This document shows, in pieces, positions 39,641 to 53,488 of a stretch of DNA of 64,000 bases. Source of the stretch: Cacajao melanocephalus (lineage: Eukaryota > Chordata > Mammalia > Primates > Pitheciidae); contig CAUYLG010076912.1 of NCBI GenBank assembly GCA_963573385.1, positions 62,001 to 126,000 of the forward strand. The letters run 5' to 3'. The stretch's first letter is position 1, and each line of letters begins with the position of its first letter. Under the pieces are notes generated by a model. That model saw only the letters and a program-made list of their open reading frames with translations. It did no database searches and was not told the origin of the DNA. The translations under genes and the position numbers were made by a program.

Positions 39641-40524
39641 CTCTCTTGCGCTTAGTACTTTTTGTCATGTGTGGCCTTTAAGTCTCTGGTTGGTTAGTTT
39701 AGTAGTCTAATGATTAAGCAGAGATTTTATTAAACTCTTTGACCAATAAGTCTCCCAGTCTTTTCCAAGAGGCTCTCTGTGAGTTGGAGCATGTCTTTAA
39801 TGTTCTAGCAAGTAGATAACGACTCTGCCTAAGCCTTCATTTCCTGCTAGTGCAGAGCCTCAAAGTAAGAGGTGAGAATTTTGGATCTTCTCAGGTATTT
39901 TCTTGACATACAGGCAACTCTGGGCATGCACACTGTCCTGTGTATGTGCATGGTTTACTAGATTCCCAGAAATACGTTGGAGCTTTGCAAATTTCCCTAT
40001 GAACATCTCATTTACTAGTTTTTCCTTTTAAGATTTTTGGTCAGCCTCTTGTTAGCTGTGACTGATAACACTGCCTTAGATGGTGGTAATGTTAGGCAAT
40101 TGCAGCTGATTGTTTTCAGCAAGCACCCTGTGGACAGACTGCTTGCACATAGAAAGCTCTAAGTCACATCAAAGAAAGAGAAACCCTGAGAATAGAGCTT
40201 TGCGGCAAGTTGCCACACAAATCAAATAGTGCCAATTTTCTGGGGATAGGGTTTTGGGGAAGCTCCAAACCTATCTGCTCTCCCAGTGGCTACTAGACTG
40301 CTGGCTGTCATAGTTGTCATAGTTGCTAAACTGTTGGCTTTTATGACTATGATGGAGCTGCGTAGAGGGGAGTGGGATTAGGAAAAGTTAAAACAGTGGA
40401 CTAAATTTAGTCTAGAAGTGTCCAGGTTTCTGAGTTTAAATTCTGGCCCAACTATTTAGTCAGCTGAGTAAGTCACACATTCCTACTGGTTTGGCCTCTT
40501 TCTCTGAAGAACAAGGTGTGTGTT
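39641..40524. other. Unique sequence
   Basis: No exon recognised. The left 200 bases could still be diverged L1. Confidence 0.4.
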
Positions 40525-41202
40525 CCAAAAGAAACTATAATTGACAACACCAAGTGCTGGCAAGAGTGTGGAGTAACTGGAACTCTCATCCATTGCTGGT
40601 GGGAATGCAAAATGGCACAGCCACTTTGGAAAACAGTTTTGAAGTTTTGGATAAAGCCAAACAAATACTTAACATGATGTTGCAGTCTCACTCCCAAGTA
40701 TTTACTCAAGGGATATTAAAATTTATGTCGATGCTAAAATCTGTATGTGAATATTTATAGTGGCTTTAATCATATCAACGAAACCTAGAAAAAAAGTCCT
40801 TCAACTAGTGAAAAGATAAACTAAATATAGTACATCCATACAATGGAATTATATTCAAAAACAGAAGAAGAACAAATCACAATATTTCAATAACACGGAA
40901 ACATGGATGACCCTCAATGCATTATGCTAAGTGAATGGAGCCAGATTCAAAAGACTCCATATTGTATGATTGTATCTGCATGCTCTTCTGAGAAAAACAG
41001 TGGTTTCCAGGGGCTGGGGGTGAGAAAAGAGATTGACTACAAAAGAGTATAGAAATATTTCGTGGGGGGATTGATATAACTGTTTAATATCTTATTAAGG
41101 AAGTGGTTTCATGATTGTGTGTGTTTGTCAAAACATGCAGAACTTTACAATTAAAAGGATAAATTTTGTGGTAATTTATACCCTAACTTAAAAATAAATA
41201 AA
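40525..41202 (+). mobile_element. L1M-type 3' end, sense
   Basis: AGTGCTGGCAAGAGTGTGGA, CACAGCCACTTTGGAAAACA, ATACAATGGAATTATATTC and TTTCCAGGGGCTGGGGG occur in L1 3' order, with an (AAAT)n-like end. It is strongly diverged. Confidence 0.88.
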
Positions 41203-42451
41203 CAGGTAAACCTAAAGGAGGTACAGAGGGAAAAAGGAAGTACTATTGCTCTCTGAAAACAAGAAATCTTGAACTCTGAGGTCCTGGTTGTCCCTTGGGC
41301 TGTTCCCTCCCTGCAGGAGGCTGCTTGGGACTAATCCTCAGCCTTCTCCTTGTTTTACTGAAGACGTGTAGACTCTCAGATATCTCAGCTTAAAGCAACG
41401 TAGAACTGGTCCAGTTTAACTCATGGCTTTGTGCAGAACGTTTTTTGATTCACAATCTCATCTTCCAATGTATGTGAGAAGCAAGAACTCCAGGGAAGAC
41501 TGCAGCAGTTGTAAGATGTTGAGTGATCCTCTAGCATTAGTTTAAACTTCCATGGAAACATTGTCATCACATCATGATTCTGATTCTTTCCATAGCTGGA
41601 GCTAATTTAAGTTGTTATTACTCCCTCGGTGGCCAAGCTTTGGTTACCCTATAGGCAGACCCCACAATGCAAGGAGGACAAGGCAGAAGCACCATTAAGG
41701 GAGCTGCATGAAGATGTGTAAGAGATAGTAGTCTTCATCTTTTTTCCTACAATCTTTAAGGAGCCCTTCCTGGTATAGTGTAAATACTTGGTTGGCTACA
41801 ACTTTGAAGTTTACATGAAAAAAACAACCAGCTAAAGAGAAGTCAGGAGCAGGAAAACAAGTGGCACTAACCAGCAGAGGAAAATGGATACACAGTAAAC
41901 ATACTAGAGAAGAATGTTTTCATTCTGTTCTGATTATACACTGTGGACACAGGGCATGCTTTCTTGTGGGTTTTGGCCTGGACTGCCTCCTAGTACGAAG
42001 CTCTGGGAAGATGTTGGGGGCCAGCCTGGCTTCCCTTCACTGTGAAGTGACTTTAACCGTCAGGCTTCTCCCATATTTTACTGTCTTGACCTTTCCTCCA
42101 GGAGCAGGATTAGGATTTCTGGTCACCCACTGCTCATGGGGCAAGATGAAGAAAAGAAATCCCTGGGAGACAGTGATGGAGATGGAGCTGCACTGTGGGA
42201 TTGTCAGAGGGGAGACAAGCGCGTGAGGAAGTCACCTTTTAAAGCAGACCTTCCTGTGCAATTGCGTTGCCTGCTAAAAATGGCAACATGATGGGGAATC
42301 TCAACAATTCCATGATGCTGGGAGATGTGCTAAGCCTGCCTATGGGGAATTTTCCCTTTAATACTGGCTGGGAGAAGCCAAGGATTTTACAAACCCAACA
42401 TGAAATATTTCAAAGGCTCTACATCACAGCCTCTCATTTCTGACCGTTATG
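41203..42451. other. Unique sequence
   Basis: A 121-codon frame (41861-42226) has no signature and no splice context, so it is not called. No repeat recognised. Confidence 0.4.
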
Positions 42452-42461
42452 AGGTACCTTT

Positions 42462-42743
42462 ATTTATTTTTTTTTTTTTTGAAGCAGAGTCTCGCTCAGT
42501 TGCCTGGCTGGAGTACAGTGGTGTGATCTCGACTCACTGCAACCTCTGCCTTCCTGGTTCAAGCAATTCTCCTGCCTCAGCCTCCTAAGTAGCTGGGACT
42601 ACAGGCATGCGTCACAACGCCCAGCTAATTTTTATATTTTTAGTAGAGACGGGGTTTCACCGTGTTGGCCAGGATGGTCTTGATTTCTTGACCTCATGAT
42701 CCACCCACATTGGCCTCCCAAAGTGCTGGGATTACAGGCATTC
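42462..42743 (-). mobile_element. Alu SINE, antisense, short of its 5' end
   Basis: T-run then Alu in reverse up to GGGATTACAGGCATTC, so the first 20 or so Alu bases are absent. The perfect 10-bp duplication AGGTACCTTT (42452-42461 and 42744-42753) shows that this is the real insertion border and not a later deletion. Confidence 0.96.
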
Positions 42744-42753
42744 AGGTACCTTT

Positions 42754-43460
<707 letters not shown>

Positions 43461-43532
43461 GAATAGTTTTTAGTGATAAAATGTTTAACCCCTGCTTGAC
43501 CAATAATAATGCTAATAATTAACACTGAACTT

Positions 43533-43898
43533 TGTTATAGACTGAATTGTTTTCCCTCAAAATTTATATATTGAAGCCTTAACCTACACTGTGAGTGTAT
43601 TTGGAGATAGGGCTTTAAAGGGATAATAAATGCTAAATGAAGTCAAAATGCTGGGGTCCTAATATAACAGGACTAGTGTCCTCATCAGGAGAAGAAGAGA
43701 CACCAGGAGTGCCTACGTACATAGAGAAGGCCATCTGAGGACGCAGCATGAAGTTGGTCAACTTTAAGCCAAGGAGAGAGGCCTCAGAAGAAACCAAACC
43801 TGCCGACTTTGAGCTTCCGGAATGGTGAGAATTAATTTCTGTTGTTTAACCCACCCAGACTGCAGCACTTTGTTATGGCAGCCCTAGCAAACGAATCA
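43533..43898 (+). mobile_element. MLT1 MaLR LTR, sense, complete
   Basis: TGTTATAGACTGAATTG at the start, GGAGATAGGGCTTTAAAGG, CAAGGAGAGAGGCCTCAGAA and TTTCTGTTGTTTAACCCACC inside, and TATGGCAGCCCTAGCAAACG near the end: the whole MLT1 order is present. Confidence 0.95.
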
Positions 43899-43904
43899 AG
43901 CCTG

Positions 43905-44090
43905 TACTGTGTGCTTGAGTCTGCTAAGTGTGTTACATGCGTTATTTCAATTAACCCTCAAAACAAGTCTATGTGATTATCCCCAATGTACAGACAAGGC
44001 AGCTGGCAAAATAAGTAAGTGCTGAAGTTTGAACTTAAGTCTGCTGACTACAAAACCCTGCACATAAATTCACACTACACTGCTTCAAAA
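43905..44090 (-). mobile_element. MIR SINE, antisense
   Basis: GTTACATGCGTTATTTCAAT, TTATCCCCAATGTACAGACA and TTTGAACTTAAGTCTGCTGA give the reverse MIR order. Confidence 0.8.
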
Positions 44091-44439
44091 GGAAGTGTGT
44101 GGCCCCAGATGCTCTCAGATAGGGGGTCACCTTTTAAAATAGATCTTTCAGGATGATTTGTTGCTTGTTAAAAATGGAGTAGAGCGGCAGATACACTCTA
44201 GAGGAAATGAAAAGATTCAGATTCCAGCCCTGACTCAGAAACTGATTGGGGGATTGTAGTAGACTGAACGGCAGCCCCGTAAAAAAATATGTTCAAGTGC
44301 TGATTGCTAGAACCTGTGAATATCACCTCCTACGGTAAGAGTGAATATCACCTTCTATGGCAAAAGATGTAGTTAAGATTTTGAGAGGAGGAACTGGTTT
44401 ATCCAGGTAGGATCAAAATGCCATCATCAGTGTCATAAT

Positions 44440-44972
44440 GAAATGGGAAACGTTCCCTTGTTCCCCTTGCAGGGCATGTGATGCAGGGTGTGGCTCACTT
44501 CAGTGCTCCAATGCCTTGGTATACTAGGATCATTGGATCACACACAGGCTTGGAGAATGAGTGCGAGGTTTTATTGAGTGGAAGTAGCTCTCAGCAGATG
44601 GGGAAGGCAGAAAGGAGACATTTTCCCCTGGAGTCAGGCCACTCAGCAGCTCGGGCTCTCCTCCAGCAGCCCTGGCCAAACTCTGTGTCATTCCACCAGG
44701 CGACAGCCTGCGGGCCTGCCGATGCTTGTCGGTGTGCTCTCCACGTCCTCTCAATGTCCAGCCGCTTGTGTCTCTGCCTGCTAGGATCTCGGGGTTTTCA
44801 TAGGCACAGGATGGGGTTGTGGCAGGCCAGGGTGGTATTGGGAAATGCAACATTTAGGCAGGAAGACAGAAATGCCTGTCCTCACCTAGGTCTATAGGCA
44901 CAAGCCCAGGGGTGGAGCTCTTGCCAGGGTCCACGCCCTTCTCTACCCAGCACTTTCTGCCCCCACTTATGT
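44440..44972 (-). mobile_element. ERV1-type solo LTR, antisense
   Basis: On the minus strand an AATAAAACCTCGCACTCATT block is followed by CTCCAAGCCTGTGTGTGATC, the R/U5 arrangement of gammaretrovirus-like LTRs. GC-rich U3-like sequence lies upstream. It breaks the MLT1 reading, and no internal viral genes are present. The family is not assigned (LTR10- or LTR12-like in style). Borders are accurate to about ten bases. Confidence 0.75.
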
Positions 44973-45202
44973 ATCAATAAGAAAGAGGGAAATAACGCAG
45001 ACAGAAGAGAAGAGAAGAGAAGGCAAAGGGAAGACAGAGAGAGAGATGCAGCCACAAACCCAGGAATGCCAGCAGCCAAGGGACGCTGGGAGAGGCAAGG
45101 ACCCTTTGCTAGATCCTCCAGAGGGAGCCTGGCTCTGCCAACACTTTGATTTTGGCCTTCCAGCCTCCAGCACTGTGAGAGAAGAAATTTCTGTTGTTTA
45201 AG

Positions 45203-45218
45203 CCCCCCCCCCCCCCCC
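45203..45218. repeat. C16 homopolymer (G16 on the minus strand)
   Basis: Sixteen C in a row inside the MLT1 R region. It is likely length-variable and difficult to sequence. Confidence 0.9.
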
Positions 45219-45262
45219 AGTTTGTGGCATTTAGTTACAGCAGTCACAGGAAACTAATACAG

Positions 45263-47479
45263 AGACTTTGGACACATCGCTTACTCCTCCATGAAGTAAG
45301 CATGTGGGTAAGATGGATAGTTTTGGCTTGGGCGCTTGGTTGCTGTGCTTGAAATTATCCACAGCTGGAGTCACCAAAACTTTACAAAGTTTTGAGGTTT
45401 GAGCATCACCCCAAGGTACCTGAAGCAGAGCTGCTTGGATGTGGGCTCAGAAAACAGGACCTGTAAACGGTCTCCAGGTGATTCTAACGGTGCCTGGGGG
45501 CAGGTCCTGGTTTCTGTGTCTAGACCCGTGAAGCTCTGAGGGTCTGTGATTCTCACTAAACAAAACTCAGCATTCCCTGTCGTCCCCTTCTTCCAAAGCT
45601 TCAAGAAACAGTTTGAACTTTTGGGCAAGGAGAGAGATAGGACCTTCCAGAATAGAAATGGATGGTAAGGGAGTCCTCTCAGGACCACAGAGGGGAATGG
45701 AGAATTTAGGGAGAGAGGGAGGAGAACAGCAGGGCAGCGGGTGGAAATGAGAACGCCTGGGAGGTCTGGGGAGCCTTCAATAACATTGGAGCGGACAGCG
45801 GACAACGGAGAGGGCTGCGGGGCCAGGGGAGGCACCTGTGAAAATAGCAAATACTTGAGCCAGAGACTGTACACATCCTGCCCTGGCTCCTGCAGGTTTC
45901 CCGCAGAGGCAAGGATCACAGGGCCAGGGTGATGTGTCTCCCACGATGTCAGCATCCCCGAGGGCCCGTCAGGAATTTGACAGGGAAACCCGCTTGGGGC
46001 TGCAGTGACATCTGAGGAAGGCATATGAGAGGGATAGAGGGGGCGAGAGTCGGATCATCATTCCCAAAGATATGGCTTTAACCTCTGCCCCCGCCTGCCC
46101 TCCGGTTCTGGGAGACCCCGGCAAGCCAAGAACCTTCTCCAAAAGGGAGGGGAGCGGTGCGGGTGTGGGGAGGGCCTCTGCCGGGCGCCATCCTCTCTCC
46201 TCCACCACACAGCTGACAGACACTTGAGGACTTTCCTTCCCAAGCCCGTATCCTGCTGGTTCAGGGCAAAGTGTGCAGCTTTCCCACCAGGATCAGTGAG
46301 GAAATGGCCTGGTGTGGACTCAAACAGACTGATTTGTTTTCCCAACAAGGCCTCCGCTCAGTTGAGGGAGCCCCAGTGATGCCCATTTTTCCAGGGTGCC
46401 TCTCCCACCCGCCTCCCTCTCCCAGCTCTGAGAACACATCACCTAGTGTCTGTAGGGCTTCTGCTTCTTGTTTGACATCCCTTATTTACAAAGCAAACAG
46501 AATGTTCCTTTTAACACACATCATGCTAAGTTTATTAATGCAGAAAACAATCCCAGGGGGCCGACCCAGGGGACCCTTGAAACCTGCCAGCACAAACTCT
46601 TCAAACGCTCAGCCCGCCAGATCCTCCAGGACAATATTTCACACAATGGAGTAAAAATAATATTTTTCTTTGGACCTTTCCAGCCGCTTTTGTGGTGAGC
46701 AGACAGAAATTATTTTCTTACTCTGCTCCCAGAGCAGAAATCTGGACGAAGCTGCGTTTATTTGTTTAACACAATGATTTCATCCTAAATGTCTCGACAG
46801 CAAATAGTTGGTGGTTTAATAAAGGGCCTTTGAAAGGAGGCTGGAGCTGGGGAAATGGGAGGCATGCAGCTCGTGGGGGCGAGCAGGTTGTGGGCGGCTG
46901 AGACTGGGTGCCCCCTCTGCCTGCCTGGGAGCCCTGGGGGTCGTGGCATGTTACTGCTCCCTGATCAGAACAATTTGTGCCGCTTCCATTCTTGGAAAAG
47001 GAAGGAGACTGACCTTTCGGTCACAAATACCGGACCTTCCCCAAGACCAGCCCTGCCAAATACAGACAGACATAACCCCAAAGCAGATACTTGAACCTGC
47101 GTGAAGAAAAGAGGCCTTTTGTACTTATGTCTGCCTTCCCATGATTAAAAATTATGTCCTGTGTCAGCCAAATGTTGGCTGCTGTTCTGGTGCCAGCCTA
47201 GAGTTCTGCAGCCAGGACAATGATTAGGAGAAGGGAGAGGGATCAGAGCCAGCTCAGGCCCGATTCCCCAGTGAGCAGAACCTACCCTACCAGGGCCAAA
47301 GCCCCTGGAGCCTTCCAACCTGCAGTTAGAGGTGTCAACAAAAACTCAAAAAACTCATTTACGTTTCATTTCTTTTCATTAGGAAGAATTGTAAGGGGCA
47401 GTAAAATGGAAAAAACCGAACACAGAGGAAAAGAGCCAGGAGAAGGTCATGAGTGGCATGACAACTGCCCAAGCAGCCC
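45263..47479. other. Unique, mixed-GC sequence; possible regulatory stretch
   Basis: About 2.2 kb free of recognisable repeats. A 217-codon minus-strand frame (45371-46024) has no protein family signature and no splice sites I would trust. At 46440-46830 AT-rich blocks with forkhead-like TTGTTTAAC and TATTTACA and several TTTATTAATG motifs sit next to GC-rich ones. This is the composition of a typical distal enhancer, but only conservation data could show it. Confidence 0.4.
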
Positions 47480-47605
47480 TGATTGCAGCTCATTTTACAG
47501 TACAGGAGGGAGGCCCAGAGAGGGGCAGTGACATGTCTGAGGGCACACAGCTATTAGAAAAAGAGCCATTGCTGGAACCAGGCATCTAGCCGCCAGGGCT
47601 GAAGG
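47480..47605 (-). mobile_element. MIR SINE, antisense
   Basis: CATTTTACAGTACAGGAGGG, CCAGAGAGGGGCAGTGACAT and GGGCACACAGCTATTAGAAA are the reverse MIR core and tRNA-related part. Confidence 0.85.
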
Positions 47606-47792
47606 GGAAAGAGCCCAATCTAGCCTTATAGCTGACAAAACCGAAAAGCTGAATTATAGGTCTGATTTTTTCAAACTGGGATTTGGTTCAAGGTGATTGA
47701 ATGTGATTCAGTTCCTGGTGATTTTGGTTCTTGGAACAATTGATTCAGATCTAAATCAGTTCCTGGATAGAACAGTGAAGAATAGAATATGT

Positions 47793-47826
47793 TTACACAC
47801 ACACACACACGCACACACACACACAC
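47793..47826. repeat. (CA)n microsatellite
   Basis: About 17 CA units with one CG interruption near 47811. Confidence 0.95.
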
Positions 47827-47827
47827 A

Positions 47828-49109
47828 GAGTTATATTTCCAATTATTCACTTATTCATTGAAGAGTATGTAAAATATGCATATATATTAAAAAGACAATT
47901 AAAATGACTTATATTACTGGTAACATTGATATATCTCTTCTCAATCTCTTCTCATCGCTTCTATATGTTTTTATTATATATATTTTTTTCTTTTTCTTTT
48001 TTTTCACAAAATTAAGATCTCAACTGCTTTATGTTTAAAATTACATAATTTGTGCTTAAGCATTTTCCCCATCTCATTAACAGACTTTCTGGAGCATGAC
48101 CTTTGAAATGCTACTTGGTATTTCATCCTACGATGTGACTGTCGTAATTCTTTTCCCCAGTACCCTAAAGCTGCTCATAGGACAGAATGTCTTTGAGTAG
48201 GTCTTGAAGAACAGTCTCTGAAAGACTGATGGGCTGTGTGGGAGGTGGCCTTCAAACTCTTGCAGCGATTTAAATCTCTTTCCTTCACCTCTGAGTGGCT
48301 TCAGATTGCTTTCAAATATAGCTGCCTGCCTCACTCCCAGCTCTCTTTTATCTTTCTCATTTCTTCTTTTTTCTACTTTTTTCCTAGACCCAAAACAGGC
48401 AGATTCCTTACATTTGCATATTTTACAAGCTCAAAGACTTTTTATAGAAATGCACACATTTAATCTTTATAAAAACCCTACAACATGGACAAGGCAGAAT
48501 GTTCTCAATTTTATATGAAGGAAAGATGAAGCAGGCAAAAAAAAAAAAAAAGGAAAAAAGAATAATCCCAATTTTACATTCAACGAATGTATTTTGAGTG
48601 CCAACTATTTGTACTTTGGTAGTCACTAAAAGAGGGGCATAAATAAATCCATCCTTATCTCAAGGAATTTTCAGAATAGTGGGGGCACTAGTAAGGATTT
48701 CAGTAGATGACGGCTATTATTATTTTTGGCTGAAATGACTTGCCTCCTGTCAGGTGGTTAGTTTCTGGTTCAGGAAAGTGAACCAGCACATCCTCCGCTT
48801 TCTGTACTCGATTCCCTACACCATGTGACTGTTAGTCAAGAGTAGGTCCAGAATAGTTGGGAGACGGTCAGGGCAGGTGCATGATGGGAAACTTTTAGAA
48901 CTCCCTCTTCTCCTTCATCTCAAGCTCCAGTCAAAAGTCTTCACGCTCGAGACACCAAATTATCCTGAGAGGAGCCAGTCTATGGATTGACACTTTCTTT
49001 GTGTTGGAGGTAGAGATGATAGTATTTATCTTTTGATGAACAAACAGTGGTTTGGGATTTAGCTACTTCTACATTTGTGAAGGGATAAAAAAGGAGAAAG
49101 GAAATAAAA
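47828..49109. other. Unique, AT-rich sequence
   Basis: No exon recognised. A14 run at 48537-48551. The stretch 48585-48700 resembles the old unassigned repeat at 29048. Confidence 0.4.
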
Positions 49110-49425
49110 ATTATTAATCATCTCCCATTTACAGTCTCTGTACTAGGTGCTTTACATGCATTATTTCATTTAAAGCGGAACACACAAGAAGCCTGTTTTA
49201 TTCATCATTGTGTTACTTTGGACCTACTGCCATGTTTGCCACATAAGAAGCATTGATTAAATGCTGAACTAATAAATGAATGCTCATTTTACAGATAGGA
49301 AAATTGAGATCTGAGAAGTTAGACAACCAGTACTAGGTTACATAGCTAGTAAGTAACAGAATTGGAATTCAAACCCAGTCTGCCTGGCTCTAGAATTGTG
49401 CTTTTCCCACCACTGCATCCTTGGC
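49110..49425 (-). mobile_element. MIR SINE, antisense, with an internal insertion
   Basis: GGTGCTTTACATGCATTATT starts the reverse MIR. About 80 bases later CATTTTACAGATAGGAAAAT, CATAGCTAGTAAGTAACAGA and TTCAAACCCAGTCTGCCTGG complete it. The intervening sequence (49205-49280) is foreign to MIR. Confidence 0.8.
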
Positions 49426-49735
49426 AAGCAGTGTACATGCTTCAGTCTGTGGAGGGACTATTCGGTTATTATGGCTATGGTGACAATCCAGTTCATCATG
49501 CAGATACTACCGTTGGGTTCATTGTTTCCTCTTTCTATAGTCCTATCATTTTGCTATGAAGACAGCATTTGCTGTTGTGTTTTTGCTGTTTGGCTGTCCT
49601 CCTCTAAGCACTGGATGCATCTTCCTTATATCATTACTTGCACTGGGGTTCTGGCTCCTTTAGAATGGAGAGTATGTTGTTTTCAGCACTGCAAGAGATA
49701 TTTTTACATTCTCTTCAGAAATGTGGAGAACTCTG

Positions 49736-50103
<368 letters not shown>

Positions 50104-50120
50104 AATGTGAAGAGCTCTGG

Positions 50121-51619
50121 TCTCCCCCTTTAGAAGTTAAAGCAAAGAATAAAGTCAGGTTTTGCAAATGTTCCCTCAAGATGTGCTTCTGTTGCATTAC
50201 TAGAGACCCATTATACAGGGATAGAAAGGCAACTAAAGGAGCTGCCTCTTTAAATCTTAGATTACCAGTGTTCTTATTTGGTTTGACTTCTTAGTCCTGG
50301 CCAGGGAGCTAATTGTTAGATCTTGAAGAAAAATCTCTTGCTAGCAAGACTACCTGCTTAATGTGTATATCTTTAAGCCCATTGCATAGACCATTGTAGA
50401 GATTCCCAAGGGGAATTTAGAATCCACGTGCTTATGTTTCATGCATTTCCCAGATCTAATATTACATAAGATTTGGAAAACATAGTTTTATGAAATAAAG
50501 TAAGAGCCAGCTACTCTGAGGCCCAACACCATTTAACTTCTATTCTTTCTGAATAGTGAGATTTTTGCTGATAATAAACATATCGACATAAGAAAACAAA
50601 GATCTTTGACAGGTTATAGGCACTCTCTGGGAATATCTAGTTGATACTGAAAGGCCATGTCAGGACTGTTTGGGAAAGAAAATTGAAGAGTGTCAAGGAG
50701 AGTTGCTTTCAGCTCTGGCAGAGAACACTTTCAGTTGCTTTTTTATTCCCTTACCCCTACCCTGTCCCAAGACTCACACGCATTGCTCAAGTACACAGTG
50801 TGCTTGGACCAAACCAACACCAGCAAAGTATTTTCTGGACTGCTCCAGTGTGATTTGTCTTCATCACCCAAGTGTGAGTCTCACCCAAGCAGTCTTTCTG
50901 GGTGTTTTTTGCAAGGGAGGGAGGTGTTTTCCCAAACAGAAGGCTTTGTTTTGCAATTTACAAAAAGTAACAGGATCCTTTCTGAAATATTTGTTTTGAA
51001 TCCCAGAATGTAACCTGACACTCCCAACCATCACTTTCACTTTATAAAACTTAGACTGTATCTTGCGGGTTCATTATCTGTCCATTTCTAGCCTGAACCA
51101 AATCTAAGCCGTTCCACGGGGAGGTGCCCTAAGGAACATTTTTCTGCCCACCTTTTGAGACTTGCAGTTTGTATTCCTGACATGTACATATATAAATGAT
51201 GTAATTGATTTGGGATACTGAGCAGATCATTCACACATAGCGCCTGGCCTAGAATAACTTACCTTCTGATTCAAAGCAACCAGGCAACAGAGTTCTCCTA
51301 AAACCTCAAAGTGCTACTAAACATAATAAGGCCTTCTTTACTTATCATCAAATCACTTCAAGCTCAGGAATGACTTTTAATATCCTTTTTATGACATGTC
51401 ATATCTATCACAGGTCAAAAGGAGTTCCCCAAACAAAACAGTAACATTGAGTGAAAACTTATATAAAGTCTCTCTCTATTAGAAAAGTTAGTTTTGGCTC
51501 CCAACCATTAGCTTTTATGGGTTCCTATAAAGTCATGACTGTTTCTTAGCAGTAGGATTTTCCAAGCCTTGGAATGAAATTCTTAGTTATACTTGTATTT
51601 AAAATGTAGAATGAGTAAC
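50121..51619. other. Unique sequence
   Basis: Overlapping frames of 70-109 codons at 50641-51013 run in all three forward frames at once, which argues against coding. No repeat recognised. Confidence 0.4.
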
Positions 51620-53266
51620 TTTGTCTTCCGGGAAGATGTAGTAGACATACTTTTTGGTATTCCTGCTGCTAAATACTAAAAACCCTGGACATTATATATG
51701 AAACTAGCAGAAGAGAAATCTAAAAGATAGAGAAAGGTAGGCAGACCAGCTAGGGACATGATGACCCAAGGAATGACCTGGAGGTGAGTTCCCTGGATTT
51801 TCTTTTTGCTTCATGTATACTAGAGTTGGAGCTGAGGAGGTTAGCAACCCAGAAATGCCTGTGGGTGCAGACATTCAAAGTCCCAAGGAAGCTTGCTGTC
51901 TCTAGTCTAAGGACAAGAGAAGGTGCAGCTCGGCAAAGCAGAAAACTTATATAATAACCATTTTATTCCAAGTAAACACCACAGGAAAACTGTGACCCTA
52001 TCCTACATGCCTGCAAAGGCCTAGACTTCCACCATCACAATGCTATAACGAAGCAGCCCAAGTCTCTGCCATGATGGAATCAGAGAAGGCTGCATAAGGA
52101 GCCAAGACTTTTATCTCCACCTCATTGATAATAAGACCCTCCCTACCCCTGTAACGTCAGTGGAAACCACATGAGGAGCCTAAGCTTTTACTCTCACTCA
52201 GCAGTAACAAGGCTCTTCCCCACTGGGATAGTGTCAGAGAAGGTCTAGCGGAGAGTTAGGATTTTCACAATTGCATAATAATAACAAGGCCACCTCCACC
52301 TCAATGTCAGTGGAAACCACATGGGGACCCAGAATTCCCATCCCACCCAACAGAAACAGTCTTCCCCCACACAGATACTGACTGAGGACAAGAGGGGAGC
52401 CTGGATTTCTACCTCTACCTATTAGTAACAAGGTGGCACCCCACCTCCTTTTCCTTCTGGAGTGGTATAAAAATAAAAGCCAGCTAAAACAGAAGGTTAA
52501 AATAAGACCCCCAGAGTCTTATAATTCAATGCAAAAATGAGGTTTCAATTGAAAATCATTTGTCACACAGGAACCAGAAAGATCTCAAACTGAATGAAGA
52601 AAGACAAGTACTAGATGATAACACTGAGATGACAAAGAGGCTAAATTAATCTGACAATAATTTTAAAGTAATCATGATAAAAATGCTCCAATAAGCAATG
52701 AATAAAACACTTGGAAAAAATTAAAAATGGGAAATAAAAAAACCCAGCAAAGAAATAGAAAGTCTCAGCAAAGAAATATCTAAAGAAAAACCAAATGGGA
52801 ATTTTAGAATGGAAAAAATACAGTAACCAAAATAAAAGGCTCAGTTCATAGGCTCATCAATAGAATAGAGGACAAAGGAAAGAATCAGTGAACTGGAAAA
52901 TAGAAAAATAGAGGTTGCTCACTCTAAACAACAAAGAGAAAATAGACTGAAAAAAGAAAGAATATAGCCTCAGAGACTTGTCGGACTATAACAAACAATT
53001 TAACATTCGTGTCATCAGAGTACCAGAAGGAGAGGAGAAAAAAAGCAGGGCTGAAAAAAGTACTTGAAGAAATAACAGCTGAAAACTTTCTAAATTTGAC
53101 AGGAGAAATAAGTTTACAGATTCAAGAAGTTGAGCAAACCTGAAAAGGGAAAACCCAAAGAAGTCCATGCTAAGACACATAATAATTAAAATTCTGAAAA
53201 CTGAAGACACGTAACAATATTGAAAGAGAAAAATAACACCTTACCTATAGTGAGAAAATAGTTACA

Positions 53267-53488
53267 ATGCCAGTGGAGTTCTCATCAGAAATCATGAAGG
53301 CTAGAATGAAATGGCATAATATTATTCAAGTACTGAAAAGAAAGAACTGCCAACCCAGAATCTTATACCCAGTGAAAATATCCTTCAGGAATGAAGGAGA
53401 AATCAAGACATTATCAGATGAAGAAAAACTAAGAGAATTTGTCACCAGTAGACCTACCCTACAAGAATGGCTAAAGGAAGTTCTCTAA
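53267..53488 (+). pseudogene. L1 ORF1p C-terminal remnant
   Basis: A 73-residue frame matches the C-terminal RNA-binding region of L1 ORF1p: KARMKWHNIIQVLK, then QPRILYPVKISFRNEGEIKT, then SRPTLQEWLKEVL. The full protein is about 340 residues and stops break the frame upstream, so this is a dead fragment. It ends in TAA at 53486-53488, the usual ORF1 end. Confidence 0.9.

Larger units (their letters stand above)
44256..45262 (+). mobile_element. MLT1-type LTR, sense, split by an ERV1-type LTR
   Basis: The left part has TAGACTGAACGGCAGCCCC and AGAACCTGTGAATATCACC. The right part has CTTCCAGCCTCCAGCACTGT, TTTCTGTTGTTTAAGC and CACAGGAAACTAATACA. About 530 bases between them belong to another element. 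The R region carries a C16 run where the consensus reads CCACCC. Confidence 0.88.

Noticed and set aside
44440..44972. 139-codon plus-strand frame as a gene
   Set aside because: The interval is an antisense retroviral LTR interrupting an MLT1. No viral gene is present.
45371..46024. 217-codon minus-strand open frame
   Set aside because: It begins within about 110 bases of an MLT1 LTR, has a low-complexity Pro/Ser/Leu-rich translation and lacks any family signature.
50641..51013. Three overlapping plus-strand frames of 70-109 codons
   Set aside because: All three phases are open at once, which is a composition effect.
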